From Drosophila miranda (taxonomy: Eukaryota; Arthropoda; Insecta; Diptera; Drosophilidae), in contig NW_022881603.1 of the NCBI RefSeq assembly GCF_003369915.1, positions 32,795,522-32,859,521 on the forward strand: a stretch of 64,000 nucleotides of DNA, in the 5' to 3' direction. Positions 24,527 to 36,328 of the stretch are shown one piece after another. The notes below the pieces were generated by a model. It saw only the letters and a program-made list of their open reading frames with translations, was not told the DNA's origin and did no database searches. A program made the translations under genes and the position numbers. The stretch's first letter is position 1. Every line of letters begins with the position of its first letter.

Positions 24527-25635
24527 TATACCCGACACTCAAAATGAGTATTGGGGTATATTAGATTTGTGGTAAAAGTGGATGTGTGTAACGTCCGAAA
24601 GGAATCGTTTCCGACCCCATAAAGTATATATATTCTTGATCAGCATCAATAGCCGAGTCGATTGAGCCCTGTCTTTCTGTCCGTCTGTCCGTCCGTCCGT
24701 CCGTCCGTCCGTCCCCTTCAGCGCCTAGTGCTCAAAGACTATAAGAGCTAGAGCAACGATGTTTTGGATCCAGACTTCTGTGATATGTCACTGCTACAAA
24801 AATATTTCAAAACTTTGCCCCGCCCACATCCGCCCCCACAAACGACGAAAATCTGTGGCATCCCCATTTTTAAAGATACGATAAAACCAAAAACGCAGAA
24901 TCGTAGAGGATGACTATATGTTCTAGAGTGTAAAATCTGAACCAGATCGTATAATTATTATAGCCAGAATCAAGAAAACAATTTCATTCTTTCTCGCTCT
25001 GTCTCTCTCTAACACACAGGTTTCATAGTCGGTTTTGCCAATTGCAAAATATGAGTTCAAGGTTCTCAGAACCTATAAGAGCCAGAGCAACCAAATTTGG
25101 TATCCACACTCCTGTGATATCGGACCTTGACCGTTTTGTGTCAAAATTTCGCCACACCCCCTTCCGCCCCCGCAAAGGACGAAAATCTGTGGCATCCACA
25201 AATCTCAGAGACTATTAAGGCTAGAGTAACCAAATTTGGTATCCGCACTTCTGTTAGATCTCACTATAAAACGTTTATCTCAGAATTTCGCCCCACCCTC
25301 TTCCGCCCCCACAAAGGACGAAAATCTGTTGCATCCACAATATTGCACATTCGAGAAAACTAAAAACGCAGAATCATAGATAATGACCATATCTATCAGA
25401 TTGCTGAATCTCGATCTGATCGGATCGGTATTGTAGCCAAAAGGAACAAATCAATTTGCAGTGGCTACGCAGCCCGCGACGTCACGTTCAGACTGATTTT
25501 CTGTCTCTCTCGCACGCACTCTTTGTCTTGTCGTTCAATATTAGCGGCGTCTGCCGGAGAGAGCCATACTGACTTAGTATCGGGTATAACTGTACAGTTG
25601 CGGTGTCCGCAGCAACTCACAACGTTCCACCTCGT
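24527..25635 (+). mobile_element. INE-1-like Helitron, gamma E4
   Basis: Plus orientation, fused head to tail with E3 through a short T/A spacer (cgttttttatacccg). GTCY array at about 24670-24712. Present in gamma and delta, absent as a separate element in beta. Confidence 0.87.
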
Positions 25636-25739
25636 TTTATTTGGAATCATAACCTCGAATATGCGTAACTATGACTAAGATTTTTGACTAAGTAAATGCC
25701 TGTGACCACCAAACCAATGAGTATCCAGAATCCTTGGTC

Positions 25740-26696
25740 TCAAAACAGAGCCAGCACCCCTGTCCACTTGAGGACATAGTAAAGGAACAGGCCCACAATG
25801 AGGGTCTTGCACACGACATCCACTACATATTGACTGAGAAGGGAGAGAAAAGTCAGAGTTATATGGCGGTTACCGTCTGTGGAGGATCACTCACATTTTC
25901 ATGTGCAGACAAGCAGAAGGTATGTCTTCCTTCTTCTCCTTCAGTATGAATTTACGAGCTCCGAGGGCACACTGCTCCATGTAGTCGTCTTCGGTCTCCT
26001 TGACGTTCATGTTCATGTTGAATCTGGCAAAGGAATGAAGATTAGCACCGAATTAGATTTGGAACCTTAGGTACTTACATCGCCTTGTCCTCCTCGTTGA
26101 GTTTGTTCCACAACGAGCAATATAATTCGGAGCGGAAGGACCAGGCAGTGAGGGTGAAGAACTGAAGTGCGCCCAGGCCCGTGGAGATTTTCTGCTGCAC
26201 TCTCACCATGCTAAAGGAAGAACAGATTCAGTCAGTTGTTACAGAAGATGGCAAATACAACTACTTACAATCTCTTCTGGCCAAACAAGAGCAGAAGGAA
26301 GTCGAGGAAGTAGGCGGGCAGCCATTGGAAGAGCGCCACATTAATATTGTGATAAAATCTGTTGGGGGTCCGGATACCAGAGGCCTGCGTTCAGGGGTAT
26401 CTGCCTGTTGATGCGCTTGCTCAGCTCCACCATGGTGCCCATGGTCATCTTCCTGTGATCCGCATTGGTGATGTTGTAGACGGGCACCTGGGACGGGCGC
26501 TTGGCCTGCTTGTTGAACTCGTAGGGGATCACAATCAGGCCGTTGATGGCATAGTCGACGGGTATGATCTCTGCCTTGTACTCCTGATTGACCAGCTCGG
26601 ATCGGATGACGCCATTGCCGCAGCCGATCATCAGACCGGTGGGTCCATTCATATTGTCCACCCAACCGGCAATTGGCTCATAGGCAGCGGGCGAGA
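25740..26696 (-). pseudogene. FAR C-terminal cassette B, gamma
   Basis: Exons 26269-26696, 26089-26210, 25895-26023 and 25740-25833, spliced as in beta. It carries the same extra G in the run at 26364-26368. About 86 bp upstream of exon 1 the unit breaks off into unrelated sequence (26783), so this copy cannot be reached by splicing from FAR 5' exons without crossing the following block and unit delta. Confidence 0.85.
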
Positions 26697-26782
26697 CTGG
26701 GGGAAGAGGCGAAGGAGTCCGATTAGAGGGCGAGTGGAGGATGGAGATTCCAAGTGATTGATTGACTCTACATACCACGAAA

Positions 26783-27343
26783 AAATACCATATCTACTAT
26801 TCAAGCTCCTGTCAGAGCCAGACCTGTCAGAGCCAGAGCGAGTTCAGCTCGATAGAGCGCACCGAGTCGGACTCGGAGTGTGAGGAGCTCTCCGACGGCC
26901 CTTCCCCCAGGGTCTCCCCGCTGGAGTCCCTCGGCGCAGTCGTGCTCTCCACAATGCAGCCGGAGCACCGTCAGCGCATGGTGGCCTTGTACCACCTCGT
27001 CTTGGAGACCGCTGTGGTCAAGGTCGTGCTGCTGGTGCTGCCACTGCTGTGCTGCGCGGTGTTCTGGCTGGTCGAGAAGACCGTGGGCTTCAACGAAACC
27101 GTCGGCTCGAAGCGCCACCGATTGTGGAACAGCAAGTTCAAGCTGCGCACCATCCAGCGCCAGTTGCTGTGGCGCATGGCCAATGCCCGGGGCGACGAGA
27201 CGCTCGTCTTCTTTGCCGTGCTCATGACCACGCCCTGGCTGTTCTCCCTCAGCCTCCTGGGATTCATCCTGTCCCTGGCGGCGCTCCTGAAGAAGACCGT
27301 CGAGCAGCTGGTGTTCCAGATACGCCTGCACCTCGTGCTCTAG
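26783..27343 (+). CDS. Unrecognised multi-membrane-span protein, probably 5' truncated
   Basis: The frame is open from before the breakpoint (26762) to TAG at 27341-27343. I count about 186 codons in the block; the most plausible internal start is ATG 26954-26956 in a good context (ccacaATGc), giving about 129 residues. Upstream of that the frame is acidic and Ser/Glu-rich (E-R-T-E-S-D-S-E-C-E-E-L), which looks coding too, so this may be a 3'-terminal exon cut at the breakpoint. The downstream part shows a Val/Leu-rich membrane segment (V-V-K-V-V-L-L-V-L-P-L-L), a basic loop, and two more hydrophobic stretches near the C-terminus. Third positions are strongly G/C, as in well-expressed Drosophila genes, unlike the decayed neighbours. 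I do not recognise the family. Confidence 0.6.
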   Translation, partial: KYHIYYSSSCQSQTCQSQSEFSSIERTESDSECEELSDGPSPRVSPLESLGAVVLSTMQPEHRQRMVALYHLVLETAVVKVVLLVLPLLCCAVFWLVEKTVGFNETVGSKRHRLWNSKFKLRTIQRQLLWRMANARGDETLVFFAVLMTTPWLFSLSLLGFILSLAALLKKTVEQLVFQIRLHLVL

Positions 27344-27763
27344 GGGCAGCCATCGAGCAGAAAGCAGCAAGCAGTATCCAATCACACACTGACAGAAGAC
27401 ACGGCCACACGCCCGACACTCCACCCCTCCCCTCAGATGTTTGCACTTCCATTTGGGCATCTATTTTCGTCTCCGTTTTTGGCCGCAATGAAAATAGATA
27501 CCGAAATATTCGAAATTCAAAGTCAATTCCCACGAGAGAGAGCGAGACAGGCCTTCTTCTTTTGGTTTACGGCCTTTCTTTCTTCTGCCTTTGGCATGGC
27601 CCACTCCACTCTCTTTAATTTTCTTGCATTAAATTGGCAATAATATGAACTCGCCTTCTCTTTCTGCTTAGTAGTATTCCCCTGTCGCCGATAGCCCGCA
27701 TCCTCTGCGTTCCAGAATCTGCGGAAGTTTCCAGCGGGGGCTACTGGCGTGCATCAGCCGTCG
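26783..27763. other. Non-array block between units gamma and delta
   Basis: About 980 bp that occurs once in the window. It starts at the gamma breakpoint and ends where delta's left edge begins (27764). It carries the ORF described separately, then 3' sequence without further ORFs of note. It has no terminal repeats, poly-A or Helitron ends, so it does not look like a transposon. Confidence 0.75.
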
Positions 27764-28419
27764 AGTAGATTGAATGGGAACGCTGCCAGCATATATGTAC
27801 TATGTGTGTGTGTGCCCAACTAACGCAGACAACTGCGTTCTAGAATGAAATATTAATTCATTGGATACGCACACACAGATCCCCCTTCATCGCTCTCTGT
27901 TTCCCTCGGAGGGTGTCAGGGTACTGGGTGTCTACGCTGCTCGGCGCTGGCCTGTATCTAATCGCCTGCCTTGCTGTGTACCCACTGTAGATGCATATGT
28001 ACATACAGTTGTTAATCAATGTCCGTTGATTGTCGCATCGTTGCTTGGAAGGGGAATCCCTCTAATATTAAAGCTGGGATCCTATGCCAGAGCAGAACGC
28101 AATACTTTTCATATCCCACCTTGGGTTTCCTTAACCAATCCCATAACTTTCGACATTGACAATGAGGCTTCATCAGCATTCGTTCGCTCACAGTCATCAT
28201 AATGATGATGATAATGATAATAATGTGCATGTGTGTGGTGTGTGACTCTCGTTTAGGACCTGAATGCAAATGCGGCCAATGAGTATGTGTTGTGAGTATA
28301 TAACAGCCCATCCGATCCGATCAGGCGATTCATCAGTGAAGATTTTCTCTCCTTTCGCCCACGAGGGCGTGAAACTCAAGAAAAGCATGAAGAAAATTAC
28401 GATTGAACCGGTGACTAGC

Positions 28420-30595
28420 TCATGGTCTTCCTCGAGCGAACCGACTGCCTTTGTTCAACTGGGACGATGAGGTCTGAGCGTGTCCATCTCGGCCAGTGAG
28501 AACTTGCTCGTAGCGGGTCAGCAGATTGGTGCGGACAATGGCGCCGTTCAGTTCCGCCTGGGCCTTGATGGCCTGTGGGAAAAGAGAGGGGAGAAAACAG
28601 TTGGATAAAGCCGAGGAAGAAAAGGAAATATAAACCCACCTGAGTATCGCTGACAGCCAGACCATTCAGGAGATTGAACAGCACAATGGTCATGAAGAAC
28701 ACAAAGAGCAGGAAGATCAGGTAAGTGTAGACGCTGTCAAACTTTATGTCACCGTCATTAAATTCTCCCGTGAGCATCACAATCGTCTTGATGAGTGCCT
28801 CGATGGGCACGGAGAATGTGTTGAAGTGACCATCATCTTCTCCCTCCTTTGCTGGCTCTGGCGTGCTGTCCTTCGGAGAGGAGGAATCCACCTGGGGCTT
28901 GCCAAACAGTATGTAGAAGCACAGACTAAACGTAAGCACAAAGATCGAGTAGAGAGCAAAGCTCTTGATGAAGCTGCTGGAGACGGCGCGCAGCATGAGC
29001 ATGTGCGTCGAAATTGAGAGTACTGGCAGGGAGCCAACCAGCAGGCAGAACTCCACGGACACCAGCAGAATGGTGAAGACGGCCAGTATGCGCTGCGTCT
29101 CCCTGTCGTAGCTGGCTTCCATGCAGGTTAGGATCGACAAGACAATGAGAGCCACCTCCATCAGGTTCGTGATGGACCTGAAGTACAGCAGCGGCGACAT
29201 GGCAAGCTGTATGACCTCTCGGATTATGAGATACACAATCCCTATCCAAGAGAACTGGCCGAAGAGGGCAGTCAGGCCCGTGTGGTCGCTTTCGTGGAAC
29301 TTAAGGAGCGTATGCGTGATAATGGAGGCAGTGAAGAGAGAGTAAAGTAGAAAGTTCAGATAGAAGATCACCGAGAGGCGGTGCCACTTGAGGAAGAGGA
29401 AACTTCAACTCGAGATTAGCGGGTGCTGCAGCAGGTAACGCAGCTCCTTGGAATCGGCGATGTATGCGATTGGAGTCATCTCGTCCTCCAATTGGTGAGG
29501 ATGGCCAATGCTCCGCTTGTCCGACTGCCCGGGCTCTCGCTGGCGTCTCATCAGATTCTTGTAGTTGATGATGATCTCGAAACTCTGGTCACCGGGCTTC
29601 TCCCCGTTGGTTGTGATGCAGGAATCGAAGTGCTCCTCCAGCACTTTCGGGTCCATCTCCTGTATGGGAAGATCTCCGAACGCGCTTCTCGCCCCGATGT
29701 ACGCTCCCTGCCGTAGAAGCTCCTGTGCCACCTTTGTGTTGCGATACTTGACCGCATAGGAGAGTGGCACCAGGCCAGCCTTGTCCGCCTCATTGATGTC
29801 CACACGATCGCTCTCGAGCAGCAGCTGGAAGCAGCGCTGGTGGTCACAGAAGTCGTCCAGCGGCTGCTCACCCAGGCGACTGATAACCGCGTTCAGCAGC
29901 TTGGAATGCGATGTCAGCCTCAGCTGCGGATGCTTCAACAGCTTCTCTAGCGCCCTGTGGTTGCCCCAGATTACGGCCAACTCCACGGGGCTGATGTCGC
30001 TCAATTTTGAATGATTAATGTTGATGCCCGTCTCGAGGATGGCCTCAAAGGCTCGCTGCTTGCCCCGCTTGATACTCTCCGCCAGCAGGGACTGATACTC
30101 CTCCTGGTTGGCATTGCATTGGTTGTCTGCGTTTCCGCTGACGTTCTGGTGGTACTCCGCGAACTGTTGCTCGAACTGGTTCTCGTCTCCGTCCCGCAGC
30201 GTGCGGAGGAGTCGCTCGCAGTCGATCAGTCGGCAGTTCCGGATACTGATCCCTCAGCATCTGGCGTACCTGCCCGTTCCGATAGCTGTCAATGTCCAAC
30301 TGTGGTTGTTTCAGGAAAAGTCGGATCAGCACCAGCTTAGTGCCTGCCTCAATCTTTCTATTCTTCAGCACATGGTGGAGGGGCGTGAACTCGCCCTGAT
30401 CCATCAAATTCGGAGAGGCTCCGTACTCGAGCAGCAGCTGAATGCAGGAGCCCACCTGAGAGGCATTCGATCGTCCTGGCGATTGGCCTGGGCACCGCTG
30501 TCCAGGGCAGTGTGGAATTCCCGTATGTCCCGATTAGCGAGGGCTGCGCTCAACTGGCCCTGCGGATCGATGAAACCGCAGTTGTTAGAGCTCAT
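28420..30595 (-). pseudogene. pain: painless pseudogene, unit delta
   Basis: Same broken structure as the other copies: TGA at 29405-29407, out-of-frame ankyrin deletion near 30460-30471, frame change near 30230, shortened C-terminus and intron 28573-28639. Private substitutions include one Glu-to-Val change in the ankyrin part (near 30331) and one Met-to-Ile in the S2 region (near 29225). The pore block with M-L-T-G-E-F is preserved. Confidence 0.87.
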
Positions 30596-32288
30596 TCTGC
30601 TGTCTGCAAAGAGTCAAGTGAGAATGGGGAGGATGAGCTATGTCTATGTGGGCTTTCGTTAATCTTATCCAACCCACGCTGCGTATGAGTAACTTCTAAT
30701 GCCGTTTCGATGAAATGGAGGGAGGTCTGACCCAACAGACGGTTTCTGTACAGACCTTGAAATGGCCGAAACAAAAGCATGAGAGTGGACCGACCCCCGC
30801 AACAAACGGTATTTGACAACGCTTCATGCTACGATGATTTTCACACAAATGACTGTCTGTCCATGGAGCTGGCCAGCAGCTGGAGGCAGAGCCACAGTCA
30901 GAGTCACAGTCACAGCCACATCCGCAGCCGAAAGCTACCCACAGGTTTCTCGAAAAATAAAAACCAAATCTTCGTTTTGGCGGCACTTAAAGAAAGCGTC
31001 TTTAAGTGGTTTTTGTGGTACCCGAACTACAGACTTAATTTGCCCTCCCGTGTAGTTATTAAATTATAACAATCCAACTGAAGACAAGGTAAGACAAGGC
31101 CTGAGAAGTACTCAGGGAGTGGCTTGATTGTTCAAAGTGATCTACAAATTTGAATCAAGTTTGGTGTTCGATCTCGCTCGCCTTTTGGTATATCAAAATT
31201 TAACGATCATAAAGAATAATCATAAAATAATCGACACATCAATATCAGTTAGCAATCAATTGGTTACGCTTTATGCTTTGAATACTGTTCCGAATGGAGC
31301 TTTAGATAAAGCCCTGGGCAGTGCTGAAATCTTGCGATTTATAGGCGGCTCTTTTCGTAAATTTCAAGGCGGTTTCTTCTGTGGGATCTGATCCCTCCAG
31401 CCGTCAGCTCAACGTCTTCTCCGCTCTGTTGTGTTCTGTTCTGTTCTGTTCCGTTCTGTCTGCTGTCTGCTTTGATGCTTGAAATGTGTGAGAAATCGGC
31501 TAATCACACATGAGACCTGGCTAATTTGAATATTCCCCCACTGATTGTTTATCAATAGCCTACGAATTGGGAATCAGGAAACATCGTCTTCTCTTTTGTA
31601 GGTAGCTCTTCGGCTAATGTTGCTTTAGTATGCAAACAAATTGAGGATAGTAAATGACGCCCCTGGGGTCAAAATTTGTCGTTGATAAGATAAACAGATT
31701 CGCACAATCACCTTCCTTAATTGGCCCTTTATTTGATATTTTCTTGTCTCCCATCTTAACCTCTTCCCCATTCTGGTATTTGTTTTTCCACCTGAGTACG
31801 AGTATTTGCCCAAGCAATTGACAAATAACTTCATTGTTTGTCCAAGCTGAAGCTCGACCCAAAGTCTTACTAAGACATCGGTTGACAGAATGGCGTAATA
31901 TCACAATAATTAACAGAAAACTTAACAGCAAACGATTTCAAAAGTGAGCAACTCCTCTCTCAGTCGCATCTGACCCTAGCAATTAAGAGCACTACTTTCA
32001 GAAATATTGATGTAGTCAAGGTAATCTATACTTATTGCGAAAAGCTTCGGAAAACACAAATTGCCCTTAAACTCTTAAACATTTGCTTCATATACGGAAA
32101 CCAGTCGAAATCACAGAGTATACGGAGTCTTGAGTGGAATTTTATTCCCCCTTCTCTTGGAGCTCACATATGTATATACTATAACACTGGTAAAAAAAAA
32201 AGTACTCGTATCACTCTGGAATTTGAGAATAAAGTGTGTCACAAAGGAAAGGGAGTCCAACGACATTATTACTAGTTTTAAAAGAAAA
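30596..32288. other. Upstream DNA of painless copy, delta
   Basis: Counterpart of 4961-6654, with a one-base deletion near 30939 (taccca versus tacccca). No gene seen. Confidence 0.6.
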
Positions 32289-33407
32289 ACGAGGTGGAAC
32301 GTTGTGAGTTGCTGCGGACACCGCAACTCTACAGTTATACCCGATACTAAGTCAGTATGGCTCTCTCCGGCAGACGCCGCTAATATTGAACGACACGACA
32401 AAGAGTGCGTGCGAGAGAGACAGAAAATCAGTCTGAGCGTGACGTCGGGTGCTGCGTAGCCAGTGCAAATTGATTTGTTCCTTTTGGCTATAAAAATTAT
32501 CTGATCTAAACCAGATTCAGCAATCTGATAGATATGGTCGTTATCTATGATTCTGCGTTTTTAGTTTTCTCGAATGTGCAATATTGTGGATGCAACAGAT
32601 TTTCGTCCTTTGTGGGGGCGGAAGGGGGTGGGGCGAAATTCTGAGATATACGTTTTATAGTGAGATCTAAAAGAAGTGCGGATAGCCTTAATAGTCTCTG
32701 AGATTTGTGGATGCCACAGATTTTCGTCCTTTGCGGGGGCGGAAGGGGGTGTGGCGAAATTTTGACACAAAACGGTCAAGGTCCGATATCACAGGAGTGT
32801 GGATACCAAATTTGGTTGCTCAAGCTCTTATGGGTTCTGAGATCCTTGAACTCATATTTTGGAATTGGCAAAACCGACCATGAAACCTGTGTGTTAGAGA
32901 GAGACAGAGCGAGAAAGAATGAAATTGTTTTCTTGATTCTGGCTATAATAATTATACGATTTGGTTCAGATTTTGCACTCTAGAACATATAGTCATCCTC
33001 TACGATTCTGCGTTTCTGGTTTTCTCGTATCTTTAAAAATGTGGATGCCACAGATTTTCGTCCTTTGTGGGGGGGGAAGTGGGCGGGGCGAAGTTTTGAA
33101 ATATTTTTGTAGCAGTGACATATCACAGAAGTCTGGATCCAAAACATCGTTGCTCTAGCTCTTATAGTCTTTGAGCACTAGGCGCTGAAGGGGACGGACG
33201 GACGGACGGACGGACGGACGGACGGACGGACGGACGGACGGACGGACAGACGGACAGACAGACAGGGCTCAATCGACTCGGCTATTGATGCTGATCAAGA
33301 ATATATATACTTTATGGGGTCGGAAACGATTCCTTCTGGACGTTGCACACATCCACTTTTACCACAAATCTAATATACCCCAATACTCATTTTGAGTATC
33401 GGGTATA
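32289..33407 (-). mobile_element. INE-1-like Helitron, delta E1
   Basis: Minus orientation with the longest GTCY array of the set (33193-33250). Its left half matches gamma E1 and its right flank is that of gamma E2, as expected if E1 and E2 recombined and lost the DNA between them. Confidence 0.87.
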
Positions 33408-33450
33408 ATAACCGATCCGTCTAGTATTTCAGGATTTCCTTTAGACTTAC

Positions 33451-33657
33451 CTCTTCTCCACGAAACTGTTGTGGTAAGGCAGCAAAATCAACCCGTTTAT
33501 GGCTATATCCACTGGAATAACCTCCGATCTCAGTTCGCCATTGCAGATCATGGATCGGATAACGCCCTTGCCGGCTCCTATGAGCACACCAGTGGGTCCA
33601 CCAGTGGGTTCATGTTGTCCACCCAACCTGGCAGGGGCTCAGCCACAGCCGGCGTTA
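33451..33657 (-). pseudogene. FAR cassette C first exon, delta
   Basis: Same exon as in beta and gamma, with the 8-bp insertion at 33600-33607 and an intact GTAAGT donor at 33445-33450. It is the only C exon in delta; its tail exon has been lost together with the sequence that gamma keeps at 20104-21689. Confidence 0.8.
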
Positions 33658-33782
33658 CTGGTAGAACAGAAAATATTTCCAGTATTCGAAAGAATTCGGA
33701 CCTTAAGATTATCGATAGAAGGGCAAGGAGAGCAAAACAACGTTGAATGGAGATAGATGTATGTACAACAACCTAGAATCAT

Positions 33783-35112
33783 TATACCCGATACTCAAAA
33801 TGAGTATTGGGGTATATTAGATTTGTGGTAAAAGTGGATGTGTGTAACGTCCAGAAGGAATCGTTTCCGACCCCATAAAGTATATATATTCTTGATCAGC
33901 ATCAATAGCCGAGTCGATTGAGCCCTGTCTGTCTGTCCGTCTGTCCGTCTGTCCGTCCGTCCGTCCGTCCCCTTCAGCGCCTAGTGCTCAAAGACTATAA
34001 GAGCTAGAGCAACGATGTTTTGGATCCAGACTTCTGTGATATGTCACTGCTACAAAAATATTTCAAAACTTCGCCCCGCCCACTGCCGCCCCCACAAAGG
34101 ACGAAAATCTGTGGCATCCCCATTTTTAAAGATACGATAAAACCAAAAACGCAGAATCGTAGAGGATGACTATATGTTCTAGATTGTAAAATCTCAACCA
34201 GATCGTATAATTATTATAGCCAGAATCAAGAAAACCATTTCATTCTTTCTCGCTCTGTCTCTCTCTAACACACAGGTTTCATGGTCGGTTTTGCCAATTG
34301 CAAAATATGAGTTCAAGGATCTCAGAACCTATAAGAGCCATAGCAACCAAATTAGGTATCCACACTCCTGTGATATCGGACCTTGACCGTTTCGTGTCCA
34401 AATTTCGCCACACCCCCTTCCGCCCCCGCAAAGGACGAAAATCTGGGGCTTCCACAAATCTCAGAGACTATTAAGGCTAGAGTAACCAAATTTGGTATCC
34501 GCACTTCTGCTAGATCTCACTATAAAACGTATATCTCAGAATTTCACCTATAAGAGCAATAGCAACCAAATTTGGTATCCACACTCCTGTGATATCGGAC
34601 CTTGACCGTTTCGTGTCCAAATTTCGCCACACCCCCTTCCGACCCCGCAAAGGACGAAAATCTGGGGCATCCACAAATCTCAGAGACTATTAAGGCTAGA
34701 GTAACCAAATTTGGTATCCGCACTTCTACTAGATCTCACTATAAAACGTATATCTCAGAATTTCGCCTCACCCCCTTCCGCCCCCACAAAGGACGAAAAT
34801 CTGTTGCATCCACAATATTGCACATTCGAGAAAACTAAAAACTCAGAGTCATAGATAATGACTATATCTATCAGATTGCTGAATCTGGATCAGATCGGAT
34901 CATTTTTGTAGCCGAAAGCAAGATATCAATTTGCAGTGGATACGCAGCGCCCGACGTCACGCTCAGACTGATTTTCTGTCTCTCTCGCACGCACTCTTTG
35001 TCGTGTCGTTTAATATTAGCGGCGTCTGCCGGAAAAGAGCCATACTGACTAAGTATCGGGTATAAATGTAGAATTGCGGTGTCCGCAGCAACTCACAACG
35101 TTCCCCCTCGTT
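33783..35112 (+). mobile_element. INE-1-like Helitron with internal duplication, delta E3
   Basis: Matches gamma E3. Shorter GTCY array (33926-33970). Confidence 0.87.
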
Positions 35113-35115
35113 TTT

Positions 35116-36224
35116 TATACCCGATACTCAAAATTAGTATTGGGGTATATTAGATTTGTGGTAAAAGTGGATGTGTGTAACGTCCGAAAGGAATCGTTTC
35201 CGACCCCATAAAGTATATATATTCTTGATCAGCATCAATAGCCGAGTCGATTGAGCCCTGTCTTTCTGTCCGTCTGTCCGTCCGTCCGTCCGTCCGTCCG
35301 TCCCCTTCAGCGCCTAGTGCTCAAAGACTATAAGAGCTAGAGCAACGATGTTTTGGATCCAGACTTCTGTGATATGTCACTGCTACAAAAATATTTCAAA
35401 ACTTTGCCCCGCCCACATCCGCCCCCACAAACGACGAAAATCTGTGGCATCCCCATTTTTAAAGATACGATAAAACCAAAAACGCAGAATCGTAGAGGAT
35501 GACTATATGTTCTAGAGTGCAAAATCTGAACCAAATCGTATAATTATTATAGCCAGAATCAAGAAAACAATTTCATTCTTTCTCGCTCTGTCTCTCTCTA
35601 ACACACAGGTTTCATAGTCGGTTTTGCCAATTGCAAAATATGAGTTCAAGGATCTCAGAACCTATAAGAGCCAGAGCAACCAAATTTGGTATCCACACTC
35701 CTGTGATATCGGACCTTGACAGTTTTGTGTCAAAATTTCGCCACACCCCCTTCAGCCCCCGCAAAGGACGAAAATCTGTGGCATCCACAAATCTCAGAGA
35801 CTATTAAGGCTAGAGTAACCAAATTTGGTATCCGCACTTCTGTTAGATCTCACTATAAAACGTTTATCTCAGAATTTCGCCCCACCCTCTTCCGCCCCCA
35901 CAAAGGACGAAAATCTGGTGCATCCACAATATTGCACATTCGAGAAAACTAAAAACGCAGAATCATAGATAATGACCATATCTATCAGATTGCTGAATCT
36001 CGATCTGATCGGATCGTTTTTGTAGCCAAAAGGAACAAATCAATTTGCAGTGGCTACGCAGCCCGCGACGTCACGTTCAGACTGATTTTCTGTCTCTCTC
36101 GCACGCACTCTTTGTCTTGTCGTTCAATATTAGCGGCGTCTGCCGGAGAGAGCCATACTGACTTAGTATCGGGTATAACTGTACAGTTGCGGTGTCCGCA
36201 GCAACTCACAACGTTCCACCTCGT
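35116..36224 (+). mobile_element. INE-1-like Helitron, delta E4
   Basis: Matches gamma E4, head to tail with E3. GTCY array at about 35258-35302. Confidence 0.87.
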
Positions 36225-36328
36225 TTTATTTGGAATCATAACCTCGAATATGCGTAACTATGACTAAGATTTTTGACTAAGTAAATGCCTGTGACCACCA
36301 AACCAATGAGTATCCAGAATCCTTGGTC

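Larger units (their letters stand above)
14472..26782. repeat. Tandem unit gamma (right end truncated)
   Basis: It begins with the same left edge as beta after the identical junction at 14470-14472, and stops abruptly 86 bp past cassette B, at ccacgaaa (26775-26782), where beta continues with gccccgg. It lacks cassette A. It is the only unit keeping 20104-21689, and it has four full-length Helitrons plus a short one against three in beta and three in delta. Confidence 0.88.

Noticed and set aside
26801-27460. 219-codon minus-strand ORF opposite the unknown frame
   Set aside because: Antisense shadow rich in Gln/His/Arg, expected opposite a Leu/Val-rich, GC3-rich coding strand.
27049-27618. 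189-codon ORF overlapping the unknown membrane-protein frame
   Set aside because: It is a shifted-frame shadow with Ala/Arg/Pro-rich, GC-driven content. The 26783-27343 frame has the more protein-like hydrophobic pattern.
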